Shown: positions 1 to 9,008, counted from the first letter of the stretch. The stretch: 36,544 nt of DNA from Planctomyces sp. (GCA_027483405.1 JAIXUU010000335.1:1-36544); one strand, 5' to 3'. The notes: generated by a model from the letters alone, not told the origin. Numbers and translations are program-made.

Positions 1-2277
1 AGACTCCTGTTGCTGGTCACAATCTGTGCGACCAGTTCCCTGGCATGGGCTGCTGAAGAGACTGTGTTCGTCGAAGCAGAAGGTTTTCGCGAACCGGGCG
101 GGTGGTCACTCGATACTCAGTTCATTACCGAGATGGGATCACCCTATCTGTTGGCACATGGGCTGGGAAATCCTGTCGCAGATGCCACCACGACCTTCAA
201 AGTGACTGAGGGTGGGAAACACCGTGTCTATGTGCGGACTAAGGACTGGGTAGCTCGCTGGAAAGCCCCTGGCAAACCAGGCCGGTTTCAATTGCTGATT
301 GATGGCCAACCTCTGGCCACCGAGTTTGGAACTGAATCGGCAAACTGGTTCTGGCAACCCGGTGGGGAAGTCGAACTGAAACCCGGTGAGCATCAATTAG
401 CGCTGCATGATCTGACCGGTTTTGACGGTCGCTGCGATGCGATTGTATTGACCAAATCCTCTCAGGCTCCACCGGAAGCCGCAAAAGAATTAGCCGCCTA
501 TCGCGCCAAAGGTTTAGGGCTCAGTGAAACTCCAACGATCAAGAAGGGTTATGACCTTGTCGTTGTGGGTGGCGGTTATGCGGGGATCGGTGCAGCACTC
601 TCGGCAGCCCGGATGGGTTGCAAAGTGGCCCTGATCCAGGACCGTGGTGTGCTGGGCGGAAATGGCTCGAGTGAAGTTCGAGTCTGGTCCATGGGCCTGA
701 TTCGCCGCGGCAAATATCCCCGAGTGGGCGAAATCGTCGAAGAGTTCTGCGATCACGCGAAGAAATCGCCCGGCACTGCAGACGAATTCGAAGACGCCAA
801 GAAAGAACGAATTATCAGTGCTGAAGACAAGATCGATCTGTTCCTCAACACGTTTGCCAACGGGGTCAAAAAATCTCAGCCAGCACGGATTGACGCCGTC
901 AAGGCGTTTAACGTCAAGACCGGCGAGCAATTCGAGTTCTGGGGAAAACTCTTTGTCGATGCGACAGGTCATGGAACCATTGGGGCTCAAGCGGATGCCG
1001 CCTGGGAGATGACCGACAAGGGCCGCATGGGCATGAGCAATATGTGGACATGGGATGAAGTCCGTTCACCCACAACATTCCCGGAGACTCCGTGGGCGTT
1101 GCCACTGACAATGAAGGATTTTCCTTACCCTGTGGATCATCACGGCCAGTGGTTCTGGGAAAGTGGTTACGACAAAGATCCTCTGCAGGATGCCGAAGGG
1201 ATTCGCGACTGGAATCTGCGAGCCGTCTTTGGTGCGTTTAACGCTATGAAGAATGGCGACGGAGCTGAGAAGCATCGAAACGCCATTCTGACCTGGGTGG
1301 CATTTATTGGCGGGCCGCGAGAATCGCGTCGACTGACTGGTGATGTGGTGCTGACTCAGGAGGATATTGTCAGTAAGCGAGAGTTCCCGGATGGCTGCGT
1401 GCCGAGTACCTGGAGCATCGATCTGCACTATCCCAAGAAACAGTTTGCCGAGAAGTTTGTCGACAATCCTTTCATTTCGATTGCAGTGCATGATCAGCGG
1501 ATCGATCGGGCTTACGGTTATCCCGTTCCTTATCGCTGCTTCTATTCGAAGGATATCAACAATCTCTTCATGGCAGGGCGGAATATCAGTGTCACGCATG
1601 AAGCTTTGGGGACAACCCGCGTCATGAAGACCTGCGGCATGATGGGCGAAGTTGTCGGCAAGGCGGCCTATTTGTGTGCCTTGCATGACTGTCAGCCACG
1701 CGATGTTTATGAAAGCTATTGGAAGGAGATGGATACTCTGCTCCAATTGCCTGGCAAAGCCCGCCGGCAATCGCTTTCGAGTGATGTCGTTATCCCAGCA
1801 GATGCAATGTCATTACCCGGCCCACCGGGGCTCGATCCAGCCCGGATGGAAGGTGTGGTGATTGATAACCGTGATGCCAAGGTCTCTGGCAACTGGACGA
1901 GTGGCAGTGGTCTCAATGGATACGTGGGCTATGAGTACCTGTACGCTTCTGCCAATTCCGGTGCCAAGGTGAAGTATTCCTGGAAGACGGCTGAAGAAGG
2001 GCTGATTTCCTTCCGGCTGATTTATGGGGCTCATGAAAATCGGGGCAAGGCTGTCCCGGTCACCATTCAGATTGGCAATTCGACCAAGCAGGTGTTGGTT
2101 GATATGACCAAAGCTCCTGCCGGGAAAGATGGCTCTCATGAGCTTGGTCGCTTCGAGGTCAAGAAAGGTGAGGAAGTCTTCGTCGAGATTGGAACTGAGA
2201 ATGCTGGAGGGGTTGTGCATGCCGATGCACTTCAACTGGTGAAGATGGTACCGCCAGTCAAGACTTCTGCCCCATGA
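1..2277 (+). CDS. Secreted FAD-dependent oxidoreductase with golvesin-like C-terminal domain (5' end missing)
   Basis: The reading frame is open to base 1, where the residues RLLLVTICATSSLAWA look like the end of a signal peptide. The true start is therefore outside the window and the in-frame TTG at 10 is probably not it. From about 50 to 460 there is a beta-rich module opening VFVEAEGF, resembling carbohydrate-binding modules. From about 550 comes a Rossmann FAD site (VVVGGGYAGIGAALSAARMG, then LGGNGSSEVR), which continues to a family-typical end (GTTRVMKTCGMMGEVVGKAA, about 1612-1670), as in the FAD_oxidored family (PF12831). Bases 1850-2255 resemble the golvesin C-terminal/xanthan-lyase-associated domain (VIDNRDAKVSGNWTSG, ending HADALQLV). 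The substrate is unknown. The stop overlaps the next start by 4 bases (ATGA), so it is translationally coupled to the flavinylated membrane protein that follows. I infer an exported redox enzyme acting on sugar-like or polymer substrates. Confidence 0.85.
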   Translation, partial: RLLLLVTICATSSLAWAAEETVFVEAEGFREPGGWSLDTQFITEMGSPYLLAHGLGNPVADATTTFKVTEGGKHRVYVRTKDWVARWKAPGKPGRFQLLIDGQPLATEFGTESANWFWQPGGEVELKPGEHQLALHDLTGFDGRCDAIVLTKSSQAPPEAAKELAAYRAKGLGLSETPTIKKGYDLVVVGGGYAGIGAALSAARMGCKVALIQDRGVLGGNGSSEVRVWSMGLIRRGKYPRVGEIVEEFCDHAKKSPGTADEFEDAKKERIISAEDKIDLFLNTFANGVKKSQPARIDAVKAFNVKTGEQFEFWGKLFVDATGHGTIGAQADAAWEMTDKGRMGMSNMWTWDEVRSPTTFPETPWALPLTMKDFPYPVDHHGQWFWESGYDKDPLQDAEGIRDWNLRAVFGAFNAMKNGDGAEKHRNAILTWVAFIGGPRESRRLTGDVVLTQEDIVSKREFPDGCVPSTWSIDLHYPKKQFAEKFVDNPFISIAVHDQRIDRAYGYPVPYRCFYSKDINNLFMAGRNISVTHEALGTTRVMKTCGMMGEVVGKAAYLCALHDCQPRDVYESYWKEMDTLLQLPGKARRQSLSSDVVIPADAMSLPGPPGLDPARMEGVVIDNRDAKVSGNWTSGSGLNGYVGYEYLYASANSGAKVKYSWKTAEEGLISFRLIYGAHENRGKAVPVTIQIGNSTKQVLVDMTKAPAGKDGSHELGRFEVKKGEEVFVEIGTENAGGVVHADALQLVKMVPPVKTSAP

Positions 2278-4190
2278 GTGGCGTTCGCCACGACCTGCTG
2301 CCGATTGTCGACCGGGAAGCTCTTTCAAAACCAATGAGAGGGCCCGGTCGATTTTTTTGGAATACAGTCATCCATACAGGCCGGGTTCTGCTGCTGGTGC
2401 TGCTGATTTTCATGATTCGCTGGCAGGCTGAGCAGATCAAATCTCGGGCGCAAGCGAAGGACCTTACCGCACGATATCTGCCAGTAGTGCAGAAGTTCTG
2501 GCCGGAAGCACAGAGGTTGGTACCGCGGGGAAAGGCTGAAGAGATTTCGGACGGTGGATTGCCCCGCAGCAATTCCCCGAAGTTCGACCAGCTTGTTGAT
2601 TTTGTCGTGCTGGGTGAACAGTCTGAGCCTGTGGGATTCGTCACACAGACCACACCGGCCAGTGATCGTTATCTGGGGTTTTCCGGGCCAACCAACGTAT
2701 TGATGGGCTGGGATGTCGAAGGAAAGGTGGCGTGGGCAGAGATCGCAGACAGTCGAGATACTCGTGACCATGTTGAGCTGATCGTCAGGGATGGAAAATT
2801 CCTGGCCCAGTGGAATGGGAAGGGCTTTCAGACAGTCAGTGAAGACATCGTTGATCAATCAGCCATGCGGCATGTGGCTGGGGCAACCTTAACATGTCTG
2901 GCCATCCTCCAGGGGTTGGAAGCTCGACTGAATTCACAACAGGTGTTGGCTGCCAGACCGGCGGATTCGACGCGCTTTCCTTTGGCTGTGACAATTGAAG
3001 ATGTGCAGAGGCTCTTTCCACAAGCTTCACGATTTGAACCTCATGCCGAGACATCTTTGCTTCTGGATGTCTTTGCCGCCGATGGCCAGTTGTTAGGCCA
3101 GATTTTTCGCACCGTTCCAGCAGCAGATCAAATGATTGGTTACCAGGGGCCGACGGAAGTCCTCGTCAGTCTGCTCCCCGATGGACATCTGGGCCAACTG
3201 CTCGTCGGTCGCAGTTTTGATAACGAGCCCTATGTGGGATATGTTCGCGACGACGCCTGGTTTGCCGAACTCGTTAAGGGCAAGACGGTGAAGGGACTTG
3301 CCGAGACGACTTTTGAAGAGTGGGGTGTCGAAGGAGTTTCTGGTGCCACAATGACCAGCCAGACGATTGCCCGGGGGGTGCTGGCTGCTGCGATCGAGTT
3401 ATCAAAAGAAATGGAAGCTCAACAGAAACAGCCGTCGATCGACTCGAAAAATCAGGCGTCTGGCATTTTTGGCTTGATCAAAACCATCAACTGGTCATCG
3501 CCTCGACTCTGGCAACAAACGTTGACGGCACTTGTTGTCCTTCTGGCCTGTATGGTGGGATTAACCCATCTGCGGGGAAACCTATGGGTCCGACGGGGAT
3601 TGCAGCTCCTGGTACTGGTGTATCTGGGAGTAATGAACGGCGAACTCCTGTCGTTAGCCATGTTCAGCGGTTGGGCTCAGAGTGGGGTCCCGTGGAATAG
3701 TGCGGGAGGTTTGATTGCCATGTCGATTGCTGCTGTGGCATTGCCACTGGTGGCTCGAACGAATGTCTATTGCTCGCATCTCTGTCCTCATGGTGTGCTG
3801 CAACAGTGGATGGCCGGTCATCGACATTGGCGCCCCAGGTTGGCAGCGAGGGTGGTCTCCGTACTGAGGCTGGTGATACCGGCTTTACTACTGGTGGCGT
3901 TGTGTGGATCGATGGGAGTGCTCTCGATCAGTCTGGTTGATCTGGAACCATTTGATGCTTATTCGTGGAGGGCCGCTGGCTGGATCACGACAGTGCTGGC
4001 CATCGGAAGTCTGGTGATCTCGTGGTTCATTCCGATGGGGTATTGCCGGTTTGGCTGCCCGACAGGAAGTTTGCTCGAGTATTTGCGTCGGCATGCCCGA
4101 AGTGGCCAGATACAGCCGGGAGATTTTCTGGCGATGGCCTGCCTGATCATTGCAGGTGGTTTGATGCTATGGGATGTGGTGGGACCATGA
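2274..4190 (+). CDS. NosR/NapH-like membrane protein with two FMN-binding domains
   Basis: The 638-residue protein has one N-terminal membrane segment (about 37-50), then a large extracytoplasmic part with two FMN-binding-type repeats, then about six membrane segments from residue 415 on. The second repeat ends in EGVSGATMTS, close to the flavinylation consensus Dxx(s/t)GAT, with Thr359 as the likely FMN acceptor. The first repeat has a degenerate copy, HVAGATLTC, with Thr205. The C-terminal part carries two CxxxCP motifs (Cys500/Cys504 and Cys591/Cys595), as in NosR, NirI and NapH membrane domains. The ferredoxin-like 4Fe-4S tail of NosR is absent. It overlaps the oxidoreductase upstream and the ApbE gene downstream by 4 bases each. 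From the family, it probably moves electrons across the membrane between a quinone or cytoplasmic donor and an extracytoplasmic partner. The partner is inferred to be the upstream oxidoreductase. It is not nosR itself, since no nos genes are nearby. Confidence 0.82.
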   Translation: MSGVRHDLLPIVDREALSKPMRGPGRFFWNTVIHTGRVLLLVLLIFMIRWQAEQIKSRAQAKDLTARYLPVVQKFWPEAQRLVPRGKAEEISDGGLPRSNSPKFDQLVDFVVLGEQSEPVGFVTQTTPASDRYLGFSGPTNVLMGWDVEGKVAWAEIADSRDTRDHVELIVRDGKFLAQWNGKGFQTVSEDIVDQSAMRHVAGATLTCLAILQGLEARLNSQQVLAARPADSTRFPLAVTIEDVQRLFPQASRFEPHAETSLLLDVFAADGQLLGQIFRTVPAADQMIGYQGPTEVLVSLLPDGHLGQLLVGRSFDNEPYVGYVRDDAWFAELVKGKTVKGLAETTFEEWGVEGVSGATMTSQTIARGVLAAAIELSKEMEAQQKQPSIDSKNQASGIFGLIKTINWSSPRLWQQTLTALVVLLACMVGLTHLRGNLWVRRGLQLLVLVYLGVMNGELLSLAMFSGWAQSGVPWNSAGGLIAMSIAAVALPLVARTNVYCSHLCPHGVLQQWMAGHRHWRPRLAARVVSVLRLVIPALLLVALCGSMGVLSISLVDLEPFDAYSWRAAGWITTVLAIGSLVISWFIPMGYCRFGCPTGSLLEYLRRHARSGQIQPGDFLAMACLIIAGGLMLWDVVGP

Positions 4191-5635
4191 GAGGGACGCC
4201 ATTTCAGACAGAGCGGGCGATGGATGATCAAAATCAGATCCGCATGAGCAGGCCATGCCTGAATAGGCTGCTCGTGGTGCTGGTCTGGTGTTCGCTGGCT
4301 GTGATCTGTCGTTCGTCAGAACCGGATCCTGCGAATCACCATGTTGGGGTGGCGGTTGATAAACGCGAATCAAAGCAAGCCCCAGACAGCAGGCTTGGCA
4401 CACAGCTCCGTCAATCAGAAAGGAACTTGTCTCAGGTTCCCGTGGCAGGTTTTGCAGAGACAGGGGCAACTATCGCTTCTTGTGAGCTATCGGGAATGGC
4501 CATGGGGATGGGGTGGAAGGTTCAGGTCTGGTATCGGGATGATGTCGCCTTCGATCGACTGGCTCTGAAACAGCAGTTACAAGCGGAACTGGAGAGGCTG
4601 GAATCAATCTTTTCGCTGTATCGAAGCCAATCAGAAATCAGTCGGTGGAATCACCATAGGGCGACCGATTGGCAGGTCGTCTCGCCGGATTTTGCACAAC
4701 TCGTTCAGGAAGCGTTGCGGCAGGCCAGACAAAGTGACGGAGCCTTTGACCCAACGATTGCCGGCGTCATGGAAGCCCGAAAGTTTCGCTCGATCTGGCC
4801 CACTTCCCGTTCGAAGAATCCTCAGCCTCGTCAACAGGATCCAGAGGTCATTCCCATCATCGATTGGCAGGCTGTGGAGGTGACGACTGAACCACCCCAA
4901 GTTCGAAAAAATCATCCACAGATCCAGCTCGATTTGAATGCTCTGGTCGAAGGTCTCGCGCTGGAGAAGATGAGAGGCTGTTGTCAGAGAGCAGGCGTGT
5001 TGGCTTGCCTGCTCTCCTTAGGTGGAGAGTATTTGATCGATTGCGAGCGATTATTCTCGCAGACCCAAAATCAGGCCAGAGTTAAGATCTTTGTCGAATC
5101 GCCCATCGATGCGACAAAAAGCCTGGCCGTTGTTCGTTCTCTCAAGGGCTGTGTGAGCACATCAGGAACGTATCGACAAACATGGCCTGATGTCGAGGTG
5201 CACGACCGGGTTTCTCATCTGATTGAACCACGGACAGGGCAGCCACTGAAAGCCACAGCCTCGCTGGTGAGTGTCTATCATGATAACCCGATTCTGGCAG
5301 ATGGCTGGGCGACATCACTCATGGTCGCTGGTCGAGAAAAAGGGTTGAGGCTGGCGGATGAATATCAATTGGCGGCTTTGTTCTATTCAGCCGAAGAGGA
5401 TGAGCCTCTGATCATCAGCAAGGCAGGGAAGGGAATCTTCGAGCCATGGGAAACTGCTCTGATATCTGCAAATCCATTCCAAGCTTACCCCTCGGACTAT
5501 GATCGAACTTCCGAAGAGAATTCAAGTCCCGTTGTGAGTGGATGGTCATTGAGTTGGAAAATCATCCTGTGCATCACAGGAATTACCGCCCTGATCAGGT
5601 TCGCGCGTTTCGCTGCCGGACGTGTGGATGGATGA
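4187..5635 (+). CDS. apbE: ApbE-family FAD:protein FMN transferase with C-terminal membrane anchor
   Basis: ApbE attaches FMN covalently to threonine in FMN-binding domains outside the cytoplasm, so this protein should modify the gene product just upstream. I chose the ATG at 4187 because it forms the same ATGA overlap as the preceding junction; ATGs at 4220 and 4244 are alternatives. This gives 482 residues. Family landmarks appear in order: GMAMGMGWKVQVW (about 101), DGAFDPTI (about 184), DLNALVEGLALEKM (about 248), LSLGGEYL (about 277), VSTSGTYRQ (about 323), HLIEPRTGQPL (about 343) and LADGWATSLMVAG (about 370). The N-terminus has a hydrophobic export segment (about 31-40). Oddities are the DLxxxxEG motif, where most ApbE proteins have lysine in place of the glutamate, a long N-terminal spacer (about 45-100), and an extra membrane helix near residues 455-471. 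ApbE proteins are usually about 330-350 residues. Confidence 0.88.
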   Translation: MRGTPFQTERAMDDQNQIRMSRPCLNRLLVVLVWCSLAVICRSSEPDPANHHVGVAVDKRESKQAPDSRLGTQLRQSERNLSQVPVAGFAETGATIASCELSGMAMGMGWKVQVWYRDDVAFDRLALKQQLQAELERLESIFSLYRSQSEISRWNHHRATDWQVVSPDFAQLVQEALRQARQSDGAFDPTIAGVMEARKFRSIWPTSRSKNPQPRQQDPEVIPIIDWQAVEVTTEPPQVRKNHPQIQLDLNALVEGLALEKMRGCCQRAGVLACLLSLGGEYLIDCERLFSQTQNQARVKIFVESPIDATKSLAVVRSLKGCVSTSGTYRQTWPDVEVHDRVSHLIEPRTGQPLKATASLVSVYHDNPILADGWATSLMVAGREKGLRLADEYQLAALFYSAEEDEPLIISKAGKGIFEPWETALISANPFQAYPSDYDRTSEENSSPVVSGWSLSWKIILCITGITALIRFARFAAGRVDG

Positions 5636-5686
5636 GCGGCCGAAATGTGATTCTTCAGCTCATCTCAGGCTGCTTGAATTCGTGAG

Positions 5687-6487
5687 TTACTGTGCTGAAG
5701 GATCGTTGGGGCGAGTATAAAAAATATCTCCTTCGAGCGAATTGTAGCGCAGCAGGGCATCGCCATCGCTTTTGTGTTCACCAAAAGGAACGCCGAGCGA
5801 TAACTCATGGTCTGTGACTTCGAGAATGGGATCAGCCCAGACGTGTCCTGGCAGCACTTTTTTGAGCCAGGCTTCATGCTGTTTGGCGAGTTGCTGATTT
5901 TCTTCGGGAGCCTTCATGAGCCACTCCTGACGATGAACTCTGGCCAGCGCACGGGCATCGCGGAGAATCCGATACCTCTCCTCAGGCGTCAGCGTGGAGA
6001 ACATCCGTTCGTCGGTTTCCAGCTTACGCAGTGACAAAAGTGCCTCTTTGCGGAGATGATCCGACAGATTGCGAGGGCTGGCGACATTTCTCATGGCCGC
6101 TAAAGCGAGGGCTTGTGTCCAGGCGGCAAACTGTTCGGGAGTCACCTGCTCGAGCCGTAGTGCCCGCTGAAGTGCTGTGGAACGATTCCATTGAGCTCCC
6201 AATTCTGTCGGGTTCCATTTTTTGGCGAGGAGGCCCGTTTCCTCCTTGAGCAGATCAGAGATCGAAATGGTCCGCTGATCTTTCCATTGAGGAGGCGGTG
6301 CGAAGAGCGGGCCAAAGGCCGGGAGTTTTTCGCCCGGCAAGGATTTAACAATCCGCTCGAAGGTCGACCAATCTTCCGGGGCCAACGGTTCGTCCGGGCG
6401 AATAATCACCACCGGCGCCGGTGGTGCCGATTCGCAACCCAAGGCGGTGATCGTACCGATGGAAAGGAAGAGCACCAGAAACTTCAT
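5687..6487 (-). CDS. Putative lipoprotein of unknown function
   Basis: I start at the ATG at 6487 (MKFLVLFLSIG) rather than the longer frame from 6538, because this places a clean type II signal peptide at the N-terminus with lipobox ITALGC, Cys18 being lipidated. The mature protein is about 249 residues. It has a proline-rich linker followed by a mostly helical, charged region (for example RKEALLSLRKLETDE and LTPEERYRILRDARALAR). I recognise no domain. It is convergent with apbE, with about 50 bases between the stops. A membrane-anchored periplasmic or surface protein is inferred. Functional context is lacking. Confidence 0.7.
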   Translation of the reverse strand: MKFLVLFLSIGTITALGCESAPPAPVVIIRPDEPLAPEDWSTFERIVKSLPGEKLPAFGPLFAPPPQWKDQRTISISDLLKEETGLLAKKWNPTELGAQWNRSTALQRALRLEQVTPEQFAAWTQALALAAMRNVASPRNLSDHLRKEALLSLRKLETDERMFSTLTPEERYRILRDARALARVHRQEWLMKAPEENQQLAKQHEAWLKKVLPGHVWADPILEVTDHELSLGVPFGEHKSDGDALLRYNSLEGDIFYTRPNDPSAQ

Positions 6488-6733
6488 GGCTGCCCAGGTA
6501 AGCGGGATGAATAACGTGGGGCAAGTGCAGCGAAACATACAGACTCCTCCAGTGTATGCTTCAGCTTGCCCTCATGTGCGGCGATGGGCTGGCTTCTTTC
6601 GGCAAGAGTGAGCGATGAAGGCCCTGCACTCTGCCAGATTTGCCGGAAAGTTCGAATACGAGGGCGGGCAGACAAGCCACATCTGTTGCGAAATGTCTAC
6701 ATGTTGATGGGCAGGAAGGAACCTTCAAAGTCT

Positions 6734-8491
6734 TTAATCAAACAAACCGCCACCAAAGTCGAACCCCGAGATGCGCCAGACGGTCAACAGGCAGACGATG
6801 ATCTGCGCCGTCAGCCAGATGGCGGGGCCAGTGGGTTCCCACCGCGCAGATTCCGTTTTTGGCAAACAAGGTGTTGTTCCCGTGCACTGATCGGCTCTGG
6901 TCAGCGTGGGCACCCAGAGCAGAATCGGCATGAGAAAAATCCACAGCCGAGCTGCTTCGCCACTGTTTTTCCCGGAACACCAGAGCCACAACCAGACACT
7001 CAGGCAACAGACTGCCAGGCGCCAACCATCGGCAAGGCGGGTGGGCTTGGCGAAGGATTGCCAAAGCAGTTGCCAGCGACTTTTGAGGGTTTGTTCGTTA
7101 CCAGATGAATCCGGAAAACGCATAGAAATAAGAAATCGCAAAAAGACAGGCCACCCCACGGCAAAAGCCAGTTCAACTGGTGAAACAATGAACCATAACC
7201 ATGTGGTTCTAGGAGAAACTTCATAAAAGCGGCTGTGATTGATCGAATTCTGCCACCAGATAAACCACAGGTTGGCACCTGAGAGGGCTGAAAAAAGAAT
7301 GGTCGATCCTAAAAATCCAACGAGCACAGCCAGACTGGCGACGAGATTCCTCACGATATGCGACGAGCCATCATGATCGCTCCGGTGGATGTAACAAGTC
7401 GCAATCGTGGCCAGACCATAGAGGAAGCACATCAATAGAACCGGAGCGAAGGCCAGCGATTGCAGCATTGCGATCATGGCCAGAATCCCCCACAGGAATC
7501 CGACAATCACGAATTGCCAGACGGGTCTTGTGGATCTGACCTGACAGAGCCAGCTGATCCCCAGGAGGAGCATGGTCGAAAGCCAGGGAAATGCGGCATC
7601 AGACTTAGGGATAAAGATCAAACTGGCAGGTACCAGCGGCCAAAGAGCAGCGCTGAGCCATGCACAGCGGGGTGATGAAAATTGTGCACAAAGCAGGTAC
7701 AGAGGGAGCGTCGTTCCCGCAGCCATCATGAGGACGAGCATGGTGGCCAGCCAGAGAATCGTCGCATCGTTTGACGTCATGGGGTGAGGCGTGTTTTGCC
7801 CATTCTCTTCAATGATTCCACAGGCGTCATGGAATGAAACGGGCATGGTGGCGAGCGCGAGATTCCTGACGAATGGTGCGTTTTCGACAACATACGAAAT
7901 CGCATGAAAGACAAGAAACAAGCCTGGCGGATGAGTGCCGACATGCAGAACATCACCTTGCCGCACGCGCTCAGGGTAAGTTTGCAAAAACTGATCGACT
8001 TGAGGACTCTCGTGCCTGGCAATGGTGAAGTACCCGGAAGAAGCCGGGTAATAGAGCACAAAAGGGGCTTTGCCGAACCGCGCAGAAGAGGGGGCCAGCT
8101 CAATCACCAGGAAACTCCAGACGAGAGCTGCGATCAGCAGGCCACCGATCCAGAGTTGTTTTCTGGCGGATGATAGGTGATCGATTCGGCGTGCGCCGGC
8201 CAGCACAAAGGCCAGATAGGCCAGGCCAGCGATCAATCCCAACAGCAGATTGATCCATCGATCGGGTTCATTCCAGTCGATTCGCCACCAGACCCATTCA
8301 CCGGGAATTCCTAGCGGCCAGCGAAAATACCAAAGAGTCATCCATGTTAAACAGATGGCGATTCCTGGCAGAAGAAATGATTTGGCAAGTTTCTGAGGAA
8401 GCGAACTGTCTTTCATCGCTGGCTGAGTGTGTCGGATCGCACGCTCGCTCTGGCTGGAAAATTCACTGGATTTCGTCGGCCTGTTCACCAT
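6734..8491 (-). CDS. Large polytopic membrane protein, glycosyltransferase-39 (PMT/ArnT)-like
   Basis: The 585-residue protein has roughly a dozen hydrophobic helices beginning with SFLLPGIAICLTWMTLWYF. A large non-membrane loop after the third or fourth helix contains VLHVGTHPPGLFLVFHAIS, and a later loop has FIPKSDAAFPW. A THPPG-type loop followed by many helices is common in membrane glycosyltransferases that use polyprenyl-phosphate sugars (GT39/ArnT-like). I see no diagnostic catalytic Asp-Glu pair in the first loop, so the enzymatic assignment is tentative. The start at 8491 is the first ATG of the frame; the ATG 25 codons later (MKDSSLPQ) is possible, and neither has a strong ribosome site. 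It lies upstream of the lipoprotein gene with a 246-base gap, so co-transcription is uncertain. Confidence 0.7.
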   Translation of the reverse strand: MVNRPTKSSEFSSQSERAIRHTQPAMKDSSLPQKLAKSFLLPGIAICLTWMTLWYFRWPLGIPGEWVWWRIDWNEPDRWINLLLGLIAGLAYLAFVLAGARRIDHLSSARKQLWIGGLLIAALVWSFLVIELAPSSARFGKAPFVLYYPASSGYFTIARHESPQVDQFLQTYPERVRQGDVLHVGTHPPGLFLVFHAISYVVENAPFVRNLALATMPVSFHDACGIIEENGQNTPHPMTSNDATILWLATMLVLMMAAGTTLPLYLLCAQFSSPRCAWLSAALWPLVPASLIFIPKSDAAFPWLSTMLLLGISWLCQVRSTRPVWQFVIVGFLWGILAMIAMLQSLAFAPVLLMCFLYGLATIATCYIHRSDHDGSSHIVRNLVASLAVLVGFLGSTILFSALSGANLWFIWWQNSINHSRFYEVSPRTTWLWFIVSPVELAFAVGWPVFLRFLISMRFPDSSGNEQTLKSRWQLLWQSFAKPTRLADGWRLAVCCLSVWLWLWCSGKNSGEAARLWIFLMPILLWVPTLTRADQCTGTTPCLPKTESARWEPTGPAIWLTAQIIVCLLTVWRISGFDFGGGLFD

Positions 8492-8700
8492 GCCATAAGT
8501 TTAACCCATCCCCCAGCCTGCTGCACGGTGAAGGGCAGGAGTGTGTTTGGCTGGAAACTGTTTGACCAGTCAGCACTAAACCAGACAGTCTCTGGCCTCA
8601 CTGGTGCTTCCAGTAAAGACAACAACCTCCTCTCTGGTCGAACAGGCTCTTCGCCAGTCGATCGAGTGCAGGGATGGTTTCATCTCGCTCGATGAATGAA

Positions 8701-8901
8701 TCATCTCAAAGAGAAACGCTCTTCGATCAATGAGGGATGAGGTGCATCGACCGACGCCACCGCGTTAAGTGACTTTCGGGCAGTGGCCCAGGCCGCATCC
8801 TGACCTTCGTCGAAGCCTGCCTGATAACCGGCGGCCCAACACATAAAACAGCCCCAAGCGAGGGCTGGAACACTCCAAATCATCCAGGGTCTCGTGAGCA
8901 T
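8701..8901 (-). CDS. Small single-span membrane protein, unknown function
   Basis: This 66-residue protein begins MLTRPWMIWSVPALAWGCF, giving one hydrophobic segment (about residues 6-25), followed by a polar segment YQAGFDEGQDAAW and a charged tail. Support for a real gene comes from the ribosome site TAGGAGTGGCAAG directly before the ATG, with GGAG at good spacing, and from a plausible sigma70-like promoter further upstream (8980-9008). No family is recognised. It lies upstream of the large membrane protein gene with about 209 bases between. Confidence 0.6.
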   Translation of the reverse strand: MLTRPWMIWSVPALAWGCFMCWAAGYQAGFDEGQDAAWATARKSLNAVASVDAPHPSLIEERFSLR

Positions 8902-8979
8902 CTTGCCACTCCTACCACACAGACAGATTCGGCGGGCGGCGTCTTGCCGTTCGTCGATAATTTATTATTCGTTCATTGT

Positions 8980-9008
8980 ATTTTCATAATGTGTCGAACT
9001 GTCGTCAA
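8980..9008 (-). promoter_or_regulatory. Candidate sigma70-type promoter for the 66-residue membrane protein
   Basis: Read on the - strand, TTGACG (9008-9003, five of six matches to TTGACA) is followed after 17 bases by GAAAAT (8985-8980, four of six matches to TATAAT). The region is strongly AT-rich compared with its surroundings. Transcription would begin near 8973, giving a leader of about 70 bases. It is judged by eye only. Confidence 0.35.

Noticed and set aside
3965..4186. Longer start for apbE overlapping the membrane protein by over 220 bases
   Set aside because: The extension translates the preceding gene in another frame. The ATG at 4187 gives a 4-base overlap and the signal segment sits sensibly behind it.
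8429..8695. 88-codon + strand frame between the two membrane-protein genes
   Set aside because: It overlaps the start of the large membrane protein on the other strand and has no start signal. Two tiny hairpins there (8581-8595 and 8600-8614) lack T-runs.
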